Positions 20,301-29,407 of a DNA stretch of 64,000 nucleotides are shown here, in pieces. This DNA comes from Nitrosospira sp. 56-18 (GTDB lineage: Bacteria > Pseudomonadota > Gammaproteobacteria > Burkholderiales > Nitrosomonadaceae): assembly GCA_001899235.1 (NCBI GenBank), contig MKVR01000050.1, positions 180,765 through 244,764 of the forward strand, given 5' to 3'. Numbering within the stretch: position 1 is the first letter of the stretch; each line of letters opens with the position of its first letter. The notes below the pieces were generated by a model. It was given only the letters and a program-made list of their open reading frames with translations. It was not told the DNA's origin and did no database searches. Made by a program: the position numbers and the translations under genes.

Positions 20301-20711
20301 ATGCAGGGCAACAATCTCGTTCACAACAGCGATTTTTCCAGCGGAATGCATCATTGGTTTTTTTCAACCGACAATTATCTTCCATGGCATGTGGAAAACC
20401 TGTTTTTGAGCGTGTACTTTGAACAAGGCTGGCTTGGGCTGCTCTTATTCCTCGCGCTCATCGGCTATGCGATCGCGACATGGCTTCCCCGGGCCTGGAA
20501 AAGCGATTCCCTGAGCTTGACGCTGGTCGCGTCGTTCACGGCTTTTATCGCTGTAGGGACGCTGAACAGCTGGGCTGATGAACCGCGCCTCAGTTTCCTT
20601 TTCTACCTGTTGCTTATAGCGGGCCTGATGGCGAACGGATCCTCTGCAAAGACGCACCGTAATGAACTTGCACAGCCCCTACCTGGCCCAAGCAACGGTC
20701 TTCGAATATGA
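17196..20711 (+). CDS. VanZ-like / O-antigen-ligase-like fusion membrane protein with an embedded extracytoplasmic beta-sandwich-like segment
   Basis: 1171 aa; VanZ-like LGYLLFIVYGSLLPFQF...RADLVANLLLYIPFGLLL; later polytopic ligase-like region (FSRGGQAAFALSTFILLAGFARL...FFGLGLGTFPSAYYW); NLVHNSDFSSGMHHWFFSTD segment. Confidence 0.8.
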   Translation: MAAQTRNKTFLSCTGGGRSCNTSGNSHFQNESQGSNQIVFLSPQNHVSSEATDFSPGRTTVNRTLLFRLALGYLLFIVYGSLLPFQFHSLPFSVAWANFQHIPLLELGVENRADLVANLLLYIPFGLLLCAAIAGTRRDPLLVFTGALVSLLSSAAVALSIEFTQQFFAPRTVSLNDIFAELAGSLLGITLWFASGTRLAHLIRSITGSGPNARSAILVSYGLAYIVLGMFPYDFLLSIDEWRQKLSSANVGWLIAPVCEGGCLLRLVPEALLVAPLAALFFPVRQQHILVLAAMTGALLGVLIEGLQLMIASGISQGVSILSRSLGMMLGAGMVQSAPDMDWRMVRHYARPVLASCLIPYLGALAWANGLFSSPWSNLSEAGLKLGDTHFLPFYYHYFTTETIALLSLLSQAALYFPVGAGIWLWHWGSKENSPAAREDSGRVDNPIHHNAWPALVAGMLASIMETGKLFVPAQHPDPTNILIAAAAAASACWLLNLLLGVRQAAPIPSHRPAPPPPSLSASSAPSASYAADNESAHSTAATVIGATAICLSIGAAATSPLGPAWVSTALIAYILLLWWQPGLWLICALAMLPLLDLSAWSGRLFWTEYDTVLLATIGASYLRLRPGLFIQPALTRPALLLLLLFGLSMAASLAIGLFPLAPFDHNAFANYNSPYNALRGAKGPLFAIALIPLLSLEQAAPARTARKLAIGVTLGLAGTVAYILWERATFPGLFNFETDYRITGPFPGMHIGGAYIEAFLTAALPFVALFAWHRQRLWPVIFAIGLYGLGAYSIMVTFSRGGQAAFALSTFILLAGFARLSLRGQAGNVLKASTAMALAGVAIAITWPVISGKYSQSRWAAMEQDFGSRTAHWEDAVNIVRSHNASFFGLGLGTFPSAYYWNSNAPSRTATYGFVTEQGNSILRLGSGDPLYLEQTVKVVPGQQYTLSMDLRPNSRNVDLAVTLCEKAILYSYTCTVAPLQSNEAENKWMHHEMQMDTRGFGPLGSRFQRPVKLSLYNSLSGTVVDVDNVTLKDMQGNNLVHNSDFSSGMHHWFFSTDNYLPWHVENLFLSVYFEQGWLGLLLFLALIGYAIATWLPRAWKSDSLSLTLVASFTAFIAVGTLNSWADEPRLSFLFYLLLIAGLMANGSSAKTHRNELAQPLPGPSNGLRI

Positions 20712-20767
20712 CATAGCTGACAGCTTCATGGCGTCAGTTCAGCATTGCCAAAAGAATATCAAACCCT

Positions 20768-21355
20768 TCATCGCGATTTACATCGCACAATATCAGAGCT
20801 TTTTTTCGTCAGCTTCAACCTCAGAGGTTTCTTCCGATACGGCAGGAACAGATCGATAACGGTGGTTATGTACCGCCAGCCTGCACGCTCGAAAGCCTGC
20901 AACGACGGCCAATTTGACCACCAGATGCGTGCATAGACATACCTGAACCCCAATTGAGCCATATCGTACGTTGCAAATTCCACAAGGCGGGTGGCGATGC
21001 CTTTGCCTCGCATGGATGGAAGCACGATTAACTGCACAAGCTTGGCCTCATCCTCTTTAAGAGGCCAAAAATTTCTCGTACTGTAACGCTTACCATACCA
21101 GAAAAAACACAGCCCCACGATTCGTGAATCGCTCATGCATGCGTACGCCTTGGCATAATTCCCGCAATACCATGCCTGCTCGACAATCATTTCATCTTCC
21201 GATTCCATAATTACCTTCTCTTCTACTGCTTCAAACCGAAGTCCAATATCTGTCGCACCCCTCTCGCCCACGCATTCGCGCCCATAAATATGGTATATGG
21301 AATAGTCGCGTAAAAAAAGTTGGGCTAGCTTCCTGACCCCGTTAGAGATAGGCAT
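20768..21355 (-). CDS. GNAT family N-acetyltransferase
   Basis: LVQLIVLPSMRGKGIATRLVEFATYDMAQLGFRYVYARIWWSNWPSLQAFERAGWRYI. Confidence 0.85.
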   Translation of the reverse strand: MPISNGVRKLAQLFLRDYSIYHIYGRECVGERGATDIGLRFEAVEEKVIMESEDEMIVEQAWYCGNYAKAYACMSDSRIVGLCFFWYGKRYSTRNFWPLKEDEAKLVQLIVLPSMRGKGIATRLVEFATYDMAQLGFRYVYARIWWSNWPSLQAFERAGWRYITTVIDLFLPYRKKPLRLKLTKKSSDIVRCKSR

Positions 21356-21369
21356 GATAAAACGGAATA

Positions 21370-22311
21370 TCAGATACCGAACCTTATCATTTTTTTTATC
21401 TTCGACTTGAGCCCAAGCTGATCGAGTGTATCGCCGGCAAGCTTGCTGAAATTATCGACAACCCTCTGGCTGCCCAGCAACAACAGGTTACGCATATTGC
21501 TGCGCAGAAAGAATACATTGGCGCACTGCACGTGATGGGTCGCAAACAGTTTCTTGTGTTCTGATTGTCCTTCGGTAAAGTCGAAGAAGTGAAATGCGCG
21601 CTCCTCGAACAGGTATTCGAGAGCAAGCCACTGAAGAACCGTTCCCACGGAATAATCCATATAGGCCGGATCGTATCCGAGGTGGGCATAAATCACGACC
21701 TTGTTGTGGATGGGGCAATAAAGATAGGAGACGGGCTGATCGTTGTGAAAAAGGATAAAGCCCCTGACACATCCCTGTTCGGCAAGCTGCTGCATCTCCC
21801 TAAAAAACTCATCCGAGTCCGGCAGCCCGGCATCGAGCAATTTTTCCTGATAGGTAGTCTTCGAAACCACACGTGCAAGCCTGAAGAAATCAGGCATTTC
21901 GGATGGATAGCGATACACTTTCCACGAGATCTCTCCGCCCGAATGCTCCGCAAATTTCCGTATCTTACGGTTGAGGGTGGAACGCGTCTTGGATGAAAAC
22001 TTGTTCCTGTACTCCTCGAAGGTCAGCCGCATGTCGATATAGTACCGGCGATGCTGGGAGGGGACATAGCAGAGATATCCCATGCGCCGGGCAAGTACCG
22101 GCTGCTCACCGGCAACGCGCAGCGAACGTATCAGAAACCCCTGGTTTCCGGGTGAGAGGGGGTCTTCCGGCGGCATGAGTTCCGCCACCGGCAAAGTCTC
22201 GTCGTCCAACCCTATCTCGCGAACCTGCAGCCGTAATTCAGGAGCGAACAGCGTCTTCTCCCCGAGCTGGAGCTTGATCGGCACCTCGCTGACGCGCCAC
22301 GGTTGATTCAC
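21370..22311 (-). CDS. FemAB/BioF2-like GNAT acyltransferase (start GTG 22311 with GTGA overlap; ORF track starts at 22467)
   Basis: YIDMRLTFEEYRNKFSSKTRSTLNRKIRKFAE...GFILFHNDQPVSYLYCPIHNKVVIYAHLGYDPAYMDYSVGTVLQWLALEYL. Confidence 0.8.
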   Translation of the reverse strand: MNQPWRVSEVPIKLQLGEKTLFAPELRLQVREIGLDDETLPVAELMPPEDPLSPGNQGFLIRSLRVAGEQPVLARRMGYLCYVPSQHRRYYIDMRLTFEEYRNKFSSKTRSTLNRKIRKFAEHSGGEISWKVYRYPSEMPDFFRLARVVSKTTYQEKLLDAGLPDSDEFFREMQQLAEQGCVRGFILFHNDQPVSYLYCPIHNKVVIYAHLGYDPAYMDYSVGTVLQWLALEYLFEERAFHFFDFTEGQSEHKKLFATHHVQCANVFFLRSNMRNLLLLGSQRVVDNFSKLAGDTLDQLGLKSKIKKMIRFGI

Positions 22312-23285
22312 CTCAATCCCCGTCGCATGCCTTGCTCCAGCACTCTCAGGCCGGTTTTCCACGCGGCGGATTTGAGCGGCGACGGCTGCGCTTCCGCCAG
22401 GGCGGGAGTCAACCCGCAAAATCCCTTTACCTGGAAACAATCCCGATGGCGATCCAGGAAAGCGCACAGCTTGCGAAAGCGATTCACTACGATTTCATCC
22501 GGCCGGTTCATGCTTTCATTGAGCAACTCGAAATTGTGGAACAAAATGACAAATGCCTTGCGGCCGGATTCCAGCGCCTGCCAGAGCAAGCCTTCCATCT
22601 CGCGAAATGAACAGGCTGTCAACTGAACATGGCGCAGGGTGCGGGTGCCGCCGGAAAATACCGCCATCGGATATTCGTAAACGCCTTCACATTCGACAGG
22701 CTCGACCAACAGCCTGTCCGGGCTTATCCCGCTCTCGGGACCAAAAATGCTGGCGTTATAGCTGGCATCAAAAGGAATATGGTTGGCGGCAAGCGCGCGC
22801 AGGGTGTTTCTGTTGCAGCCGAAGCCGCCTGCCCGAAAAGCGGTGACATGCTGCCCTCCCGCCGAACCGATCAATTGCGCCCCGGCCCCGATCAGCGTGA
22901 TTTGCTCCTGCAACGAGAAGTAATGCAGGAACTGGCGTTTGCCGGTAATGTTGTCCAGAAGCGGCTCACGCGACTCATCCACCCATTCCGTATGCAAGTG
23001 AAGCTGTGTCTCCTGCCCGCCATCCCGCACCAAGCCAACGATCTCCGCCAGCGGATCCAGTCCGAAGCGGGTGGAAAACAGGGGCTCGATGAAGAACACG
23101 CCCGTCAGGCCATATTCCTGCAACTGGCGCAGTTGGTACGGCAGGCCGTAGTCACCTCGCGGTGTCGGACCGTAAATATATCGCTGGAAAGCGCTGCCAA
23201 ACTTGGCATCGATATCATCCCAGCCGTCGCACCATACCTCCACGTCCACGGTAAGGAATACATCTATCATCGGGATGAAAGCCAA
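22308..23285 (-). CDS. Polysaccharide deacetylase-like protein
   Basis: MIDVFLTVDVEVWCDGWDDIDAKFG...LTGVFFIEPLFS...QLHLHTEW; within EPS locus. Confidence 0.8.
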   Translation of the reverse strand: MAFIPMIDVFLTVDVEVWCDGWDDIDAKFGSAFQRYIYGPTPRGDYGLPYQLRQLQEYGLTGVFFIEPLFSTRFGLDPLAEIVGLVRDGGQETQLHLHTEWVDESREPLLDNITGKRQFLHYFSLQEQITLIGAGAQLIGSAGGQHVTAFRAGGFGCNRNTLRALAANHIPFDASYNASIFGPESGISPDRLLVEPVECEGVYEYPMAVFSGGTRTLRHVQLTACSFREMEGLLWQALESGRKAFVILFHNFELLNESMNRPDEIVVNRFRKLCAFLDRHRDCFQVKGFCGLTPALAEAQPSPLKSAAWKTGLRVLEQGMRRGLR

Positions 23286-23397
23286 TAAAAATTCGGGTTA
23301 CCGGACCTAGGGTGAGCTTTGCCTGGCCGCGAGGACCCACTGATAGTTCGATCGATCCAAAAATTGCAACAGGAGCCCTTGTATGCCCGCACGCCGT

Positions 23398-25341
23398 TCA
23401 TGCAACCCTGAAGTTTTTCAAGTCATTTGAAACCGCAACCGGCTGCTGTGCGTGCAGTACGTTGCGCAGAAAGGCTTCGAACATCAGCAAGGTCCATAAC
23501 GGCGCACTATGGTCCCGCCGTCCCGACTGGTGCTGATCGAACAATTCCTGCAGGGATGATCTATTGAAAATCCCGGTATCCGCTAAAACTGGACCCATCA
23601 GGGCATCATGCAGCCTCTGGCGCAACGGACCGCGAAACCAGCTCGACAATGGCACCGAAAACCCCATCTTGCTCCGGTAAAGAATTTCGTCGGGAAGATA
23701 GGGTTCCAATGCCTTCTTGAAGACATACTTGCCTTCATGCCCATGCAGCTTGTAGGACACGGGTAATCCCGATATCCATTCCACGAGCTTATGATCCAGC
23801 AGCGGGACGCGAACCTCCAGCGAATGCGCCATGCTGGCACGGTCAACCTTGGTCAGGATATCCCCGACCAGGTAGGTCTTCATATCCAGATACTGGACAC
23901 GGGATAGCGGATCGTCGGTGGGACATTTGCCGGCATGCATGCGCAACACTTCGGCAGCATTATATCCCTGGAGATCGCGGTTGAACGATGCACTGAACAG
24001 GCGCCGCCGCATTTCATCCCGCACAATGGAAACACTATGAAAATAGCCTTCCACGGAGTCGCGCGCCAGAGCCTCGAAAGTGGATTTCGCCCGGAAAACC
24101 TTGGGGGCCCAATCCGCCTTGGGATAAAGGGTTCCGAGCAGGCCGAACAAAGGTTTGCGAATGCCGAGGGGCAGCATCGCCCTCATGCGCTCCTCATACA
24201 TATGCCAGCGGTACCGGCGGTACCCGGCCAGATTTTCATCGCCGCCATCCCCGGACAGGGCAACCGTTACGCGCTGCCTGGCCAGTTGGCAGACACGGTA
24301 AGTAGGCATTGCCGAACTGTCGGCAAACGGCTCATCGTATAAAGTTGAAAGCTTGTCTATCAGATCGAAGTCGTCCGCATCGACCTGGTTGACGTTATGG
24401 CGGGTGTGATAGCGATTGGCTACCGCCTGCGCATACTGTGATTCATTGAAAGCCGGATCGCCGAATGAAATGGAGCAGGTGTTGACAGGCTCATCCATGA
24501 GATTCGCCATCATCGCCACCACTGCGCTGGAATCCACGCCACCGGAGAGAAAGGCACCCAGTGGCACTTCCGTCATGAGATGAATCTTTACCGATTCCCG
24601 CAACCGCCCAATCAGTTCTTCCTGCGCCTCCTGCATGCTGATGGAACCATGAGGCGCAAAGGGTACGTCCCAGTAACACCGCACCCTGGGAATGTTCTGC
24701 CCGGTTTGAAGTTTCAATGAATGGGCCGGAGAAAGCTTGAACGCGCGCCTAAATATGGTCTTTGGCTCGGGAATGTACCCATAAGCGAAATATTCCTCGA
24801 TGGCATGGGAATCCATCTGCCGGTCAAAATCGGGATGAGCGACAAGCGCCTTCAGCTCTGAGGCAAAAATGAATGTGCCATCATCGAGAAGGGTATAGTA
24901 AAGCGGCTTGATGCCGAGCCTGTCGCGCGCAAGAAACAGGATATCGCGGTTGCGATCCCATATGGCAAACGCGAACATGCCACGAAAGCGCTCGACGCAT
25001 TGTTCGCCCCATTCTTCCCACCCATGCACGATGACCTCCGTATCGCAATGGGTCCGAAAGGTATGGCCGGCCGCGACAAGCTCCTCGGCCAGTTCGTGAA
25101 AGTTGTAGATTTCCCCATTGAAAATCACCACGACGCTACCATCTTCATTGAAAAGCGGCTGCTGCCCGCTGGAAACATCCATGATGGAAAGCCGCCGATG
25201 CCCAAAGCCTATGCCCGGCTCCGTATACAATTCCCCCTCGTCAGGGCCGCGATGGGTCTGTACCTGGTTCAGGCGGCCAAGCAATTCCCGGTCGATTTCC
25301 CCTTTGCCGCGGGTATCAAACAAACCTACAATTCCACACAT
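23398..25341 (-). CDS. Asparagine synthase (glutamine-hydrolysing)-like amidotransferase, exosortase A-associated type
   Basis: MCGIVGLFDTRGKGEIDRELLGRLNQVQTHRGPDEGELY..., LSGGVDSSAVVAMM PP-loop; adjacent to XrtA genes. Confidence 0.92.
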   Translation of the reverse strand: MCGIVGLFDTRGKGEIDRELLGRLNQVQTHRGPDEGELYTEPGIGFGHRRLSIMDVSSGQQPLFNEDGSVVVIFNGEIYNFHELAEELVAAGHTFRTHCDTEVIVHGWEEWGEQCVERFRGMFAFAIWDRNRDILFLARDRLGIKPLYYTLLDDGTFIFASELKALVAHPDFDRQMDSHAIEEYFAYGYIPEPKTIFRRAFKLSPAHSLKLQTGQNIPRVRCYWDVPFAPHGSISMQEAQEELIGRLRESVKIHLMTEVPLGAFLSGGVDSSAVVAMMANLMDEPVNTCSISFGDPAFNESQYAQAVANRYHTRHNVNQVDADDFDLIDKLSTLYDEPFADSSAMPTYRVCQLARQRVTVALSGDGGDENLAGYRRYRWHMYEERMRAMLPLGIRKPLFGLLGTLYPKADWAPKVFRAKSTFEALARDSVEGYFHSVSIVRDEMRRRLFSASFNRDLQGYNAAEVLRMHAGKCPTDDPLSRVQYLDMKTYLVGDILTKVDRASMAHSLEVRVPLLDHKLVEWISGLPVSYKLHGHEGKYVFKKALEPYLPDEILYRSKMGFSVPLSSWFRGPLRQRLHDALMGPVLADTGIFNRSSLQELFDQHQSGRRDHSAPLWTLLMFEAFLRNVLHAQQPVAVSNDLKNFRVA

Positions 25342-25373
25342 GCTTCCATTCCTCTGGTTTCCTGTTCCTGCAG

Positions 25374-26564
25374 TCAGTGACGCAAGGCTTTGTCGTATAC
25401 CCGCAGGTAGCTCGCGGTCATCGCTTCCATACTGAAATTTGATTCGATATGGCGGCGTGCGGCTTGACCGTGACGAACCAGCAACTCGGGATTTTCGTAA
25501 TATTTAAGGATGGCGTCACTGATCGCTGCCGGCTCGGCTGGCGGAATGAGCAAGCCCGTGAGCCCTTCCTGGATCAGCTCCACATTTCCGCCAACTTGCG
25601 TGGCTATCACCGGCAAGCCTGTCGACATGGCCTCCAGGATGGTATTGGATATGCCCTCGCCCAGCGAAGGCAACACGAACAGATCCATTGCCTGCATCAT
25701 TTCCGGTATATCGGAGCGCTCACCGGGAAGCCAGGCGAGGGCTTGCGCGCCAGCCTCGCGCAGCATCTCCATGCATCGATGCCGCGTGCTTCCCTCGCCA
25801 ACGATAAGCAGACGCAATCTTTCCCGGGCGGAGGGTTCTTTTTTCAGCAGCATCAGAAAAGCCTGGACCAGGCTTGGATAGTTCTTTACTTCCGCCATCC
25901 TCCCGACACTGCCGATGACGAACGAATGCTCCGTGAAAAATCCTTCCGGGCCGCCACCGAGTCTCTTGGCGCCCTGGGGCCGGAAGCGCTGGGTATCGAC
26001 CCCATTATAAATCTGATCAATGCGGCCAGGCTGGGCGCCAACCGTGCTCGCGAGCCATGATTCCAGATCCCGGCTCACGGCAATGAAATGATCCACGAAG
26101 GGGCTGATTGCTTTCCGCAGCAGATTATATTTGCGATTTTTTCCATAAAGATCGAATATATCCCGGCCATGCTCCCCATGGATTCTTGTCGGAGCGCCAG
26201 CCAGCGCCGCAATGACTTGTCCCTCCATCGTTCCCAGATTCCGCGTGTGAACGATATCCGGCTTCAACCGCCGGAATGTCCGGAAAAGGTTGAGATAAAG
26301 GCCAAAATCCTGACCCTCGCGTTTGTTGAGCGCAACGATTTCCACATCTTTTCGGTTGATGCGCTGCCGGAATTCCGAGTAGCCCTTGAGACAGATGATT
26401 GCATGCCGATAACGTTCAGGTGGAATATGGTTGATCAGATTCACCAGCCCGTTCTCCAAGCCGCCAACCCCCAAATGATGAATCACATGGACAATCAGGG
26501 GAGGTTGCCCGGCAATCTTCCCGACCTCCACATGACCCTGCAGACTATTAGCGATCCTCTGCAT
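25374..26564 (-). CDS. Glycosyltransferase, XrtA/PEP-CTERM-associated group 1 (TIGR03088-like)
   Basis: PLIVHVIHHLGVGGLENGLVNLINHIPPERYRHAIICLKGYSEFRQRI...LFVLPSLGEGISNTILEAMSTGLPVIATQVGGN. Confidence 0.9.
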   Translation of the reverse strand: MQRIANSLQGHVEVGKIAGQPPLIVHVIHHLGVGGLENGLVNLINHIPPERYRHAIICLKGYSEFRQRINRKDVEIVALNKREGQDFGLYLNLFRTFRRLKPDIVHTRNLGTMEGQVIAALAGAPTRIHGEHGRDIFDLYGKNRKYNLLRKAISPFVDHFIAVSRDLESWLASTVGAQPGRIDQIYNGVDTQRFRPQGAKRLGGGPEGFFTEHSFVIGSVGRMAEVKNYPSLVQAFLMLLKKEPSARERLRLLIVGEGSTRHRCMEMLREAGAQALAWLPGERSDIPEMMQAMDLFVLPSLGEGISNTILEAMSTGLPVIATQVGGNVELIQEGLTGLLIPPAEPAAISDAILKYYENPELLVRHGQAARRHIESNFSMEAMTASYLRVYDKALRH

Positions 26565-28137
26565 TCTTGAGGCTCCGCGTGATCTCCGGCATCATGTCGC
26601 GGAGAAAGCCTTGAAGTATCGGGACTGCTTCGTCCGGCGATTCATCGTAGGAACTGGCAACGATGATTTCCGCCGCGTCATCGTTTCGTCCGAGGAGTTT
26701 TTTTCTGGCCATCAGCATCTTTGCCATATAGGGACTGGTCGTCTCCTCGTCACCCAGCCAGTACCAGCGCCAGACCAGCAGATTTTTTGACTTGGAACGC
26801 AGCTGGCTCTCGTTGACGGCAATTTCCCCGGAACCGAAATCCACCGGGCGCACGCGTTGCCCCACGTTGCGCCATATGGGATCCAGCTCGGGGACAAGGA
26901 CGTTTTCCGAACTGATCAATTCCTTCCCCTGCCGCTGATTGCGGTAATAGCTGATATAAAGATCTACGGAAAATGTGCCGCTTTGGTAGGCGCGGCCCAG
27001 TTGAGCAGGTTCCCCCACGTAGACAGGCGTCCACCCGGACTCGGGAATTTCACTCGCCTGCCATTTTTCCGATATCCCCGAAATGGTGATTTCAGGATCG
27101 GTACTGCGGGAAAACTGGGTTTCCAGATAACCGCCGTAGGCCGGCCAGAAGGAAGCGATGACAATGACCGCGGCGGAAGCCGCGAATGCTCCTTTGAGCG
27201 CTCCCGGGCTTTCCTTGACAGGAAGACCGTGATGCATGGAAGACTTGTCCCTTCCATCGGTATTTTCATCCTTTTTATCTTCGCGCCAGAGTGATCCGCA
27301 CCAGAATAGCAATAACATGACAAAACCAAAGAAAATCCAGCCGTAGATCAGGTGATCCACGCCCACCGCCAGTTGCATGTCGCTCAAATGGCCTGTCATC
27401 ACGATGAGATATGCCCGGATGCCGTTGGCAATAATGGGCACAATCACGGAGAGTACGATAAAAACAAGGCGGCGCGCCAGGCTGCGATAGGTCAGGTAGG
27501 CGTAGAGCGTACCCAGCGTGAATGAAGCGATCAGATAGCGCAAGCCGCTGCAGGCCTCGACCACCGACCAGTTTCCACTTGGTATGGCAAAATAACTGCC
27601 CTCCCGATAAACTGGGATGCCGCTCAGCTGCAGTGCCTTTACGGTAAAGTCGGCGGTAAATTCGATCAGCGGCGGAATGAGCGCTTCGCCGAAAGGCACG
27701 GCCAGCAAGAGATAGGCTAATGGAAACGCGAGCGCCAGCACCATGCGGCTGCCGAGGATTGCCCACACCACAGCCGGAATCATGGCCACGAAAATGTATT
27801 GCTCCAGCACCTGAACGCTGGCAAGCGCCGCCAGCAGCCAGCCAAAGCCCAGGACGACCAGCACCAGCAGGGCTAGGGGATTGGGTTGAGGCGGAATCGT
27901 CTTCAGCTTTTCACGCTGGGTCCAGATCAGGTATGCGCTGAACGGAAAAATCAGAAACCCGTGCGCAAAGGTATCCGAACGCTCCCAGATTGAAACCATG
28001 GACCAGGTGGTTGCATGGTAAGCAAAAAGGATGGCTGCGACGGTAATGGTCGTAAGCACTGCGGCAGTCCGCAGGCTGGATTGCTCGGCAATCCTGTCGC
28101 CATCATGCACAAACCCTCGCGGCGCGCGCACGCTCAT
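26548..28137 (-). CDS. xrtA: Exosortase A (XrtA) with C-terminal EpsI domain
   Basis: Multi-TM protein with the exosortase signature VVEACSGLRYLIASFTLGTLYAYLTYRS and IPIIANGIRAYLIVMTGHLSDM; C-terminal EpsI-like region. Confidence 0.93.
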   Translation of the reverse strand: MSVRAPRGFVHDGDRIAEQSSLRTAAVLTTITVAAILFAYHATTWSMVSIWERSDTFAHGFLIFPFSAYLIWTQREKLKTIPPQPNPLALLVLVVLGFGWLLAALASVQVLEQYIFVAMIPAVVWAILGSRMVLALAFPLAYLLLAVPFGEALIPPLIEFTADFTVKALQLSGIPVYREGSYFAIPSGNWSVVEACSGLRYLIASFTLGTLYAYLTYRSLARRLVFIVLSVIVPIIANGIRAYLIVMTGHLSDMQLAVGVDHLIYGWIFFGFVMLLLFWCGSLWREDKKDENTDGRDKSSMHHGLPVKESPGALKGAFAASAAVIVIASFWPAYGGYLETQFSRSTDPEITISGISEKWQASEIPESGWTPVYVGEPAQLGRAYQSGTFSVDLYISYYRNQRQGKELISSENVLVPELDPIWRNVGQRVRPVDFGSGEIAVNESQLRSKSKNLLVWRWYWLGDEETTSPYMAKMLMARKKLLGRNDDAAEIIVASSYDESPDEAVPILQGFLRDMMPEITRSLKNAEDR

Positions 28138-28140
28138 CCC

Positions 28141-29403
28141 TCATCTCCCATTGGGTTCGAAATAGTGCTGAAGGTCACGATGCAATGGCATATCGGCGCG
28201 AAGAACCTTGGGTTGGGAAAGAAGCGCATCTACCCGCTCCATGCCCCTTTTCCAGCTGTAATCATCGAGCACCCGCATCCTGGCAGCACGCCCGATTTCA
28301 CGCCCGGGCATTTCCCGCAAAAGCCTTATGATCTTATCGGCAAATTCATTTTCATCTTTAGCCACAAGAAGCTCTTTTCCAGGAAGCGCGTCTATTCCTT
28401 CCAGCGCCTGGGGAGAGGCAACCACGACCTGTTCCATTGCCATGGCTTCCAGTACCTTGTTCTGTATGCCCCGGGCTATGCGGAGCGGTGCCACCGCCGC
28501 AAAAGCATGAGCCAGATAGGGGCGGACGTCGGAAACGGATCCCGTTACCCTTACACCCGGAAGCGCTTCCAGGGACGTGACTGCCGCGGTGGGCCGAGCG
28601 CCGACAATATAGAACCCGACATCGGGCCGATATGCACGGATTTTGGGAAAGACCGCCCGCGCAAACCACTCGACGGCGTCGATATTTGCCCAATAGTCCA
28701 TTGCCCCGACAAAAACCAGGACGGTCGAATCCTTCGGATAGGGGCAGGCATAGCCATGCCGGGGAGAGAAGTATTCCGCGTCGACGCCATTGTTGAAGTA
28801 AGTGACCTTTTCCGCGGCTTCCGGGGAAAGCCGTTTGAACAGGTCCGCTTCCGCCTCCGAAACGAAGGTTGCGCTATCGAACTCGCAGACTACGCGCCGC
28901 TCATACTCGAGCAGCAGCCTGGATTCCCGCCGGTAGATCCAGCTCAATGGCCACCTGGTGCTGGCGGAATATTGCATCCACTTATCCGAATCGATGTCCA
29001 CGAAATCGATGACGCGTTTTGCACTTGCTGTTTCGCTGGCGTATTGCGCCATGCCTGACGAGAAAACCACTATATGCTCTATTGGCCGGTTCCGGAGAAT
29101 GCTGTTCACCCAGGTCTGCAAGTGCGGGTTGCGGTAATAAGGCAATGTGAGCGGCTGCCCGTAGAGCAAGCCGGTGAGGCTGCGCAAACGTGCAGTCCTG
29201 GGATGAAGATCGATGATGCAGGTTTCGGCGCACAAGCTTTTCACCTTGTCCAGGTACTCGTGATCCTTTTCGTCATCGATAAAAGTGCCGAGGTGGACGC
29301 GATAATATTTGACCAGATGCTTGAGCAAGTGATAGGAGCGTATCTTGTCACCCTTGTTGGGAGGATACGGAAACCGGTGTACCAGATAAAGAAGCTCTTT
29401 CAT
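28141..29403 (-). CDS. Glycosyltransferase, XrtA/PEP-CTERM-associated (TIGR03087-like); start MKELLYLVHR at 29403
   Basis: MKELLYLVHRFPYPPNKGDKIRSYHLLKHLVKYYRVHLGTFIDD...RVIDFVDIDSDKWMQYS...; ORF track extends upstream through the neighbour. Confidence 0.9.
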   Translation of the reverse strand: MKELLYLVHRFPYPPNKGDKIRSYHLLKHLVKYYRVHLGTFIDDEKDHEYLDKVKSLCAETCIIDLHPRTARLRSLTGLLYGQPLTLPYYRNPHLQTWVNSILRNRPIEHIVVFSSGMAQYASETASAKRVIDFVDIDSDKWMQYSASTRWPLSWIYRRESRLLLEYERRVVCEFDSATFVSEAEADLFKRLSPEAAEKVTYFNNGVDAEYFSPRHGYACPYPKDSTVLVFVGAMDYWANIDAVEWFARAVFPKIRAYRPDVGFYIVGARPTAAVTSLEALPGVRVTGSVSDVRPYLAHAFAAVAPLRIARGIQNKVLEAMAMEQVVVASPQALEGIDALPGKELLVAKDENEFADKIIRLLREMPGREIGRAARMRVLDDYSWKRGMERVDALLSQPKVLRADMPLHRDLQHYFEPNGR

Positions 29404-29407
29404 CGGA

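Noticed and set aside
28015-29058. 347-aa plus-strand ORF
   Set aside because: Antisense to the exosortase-associated glycosyltransferase; spurious.
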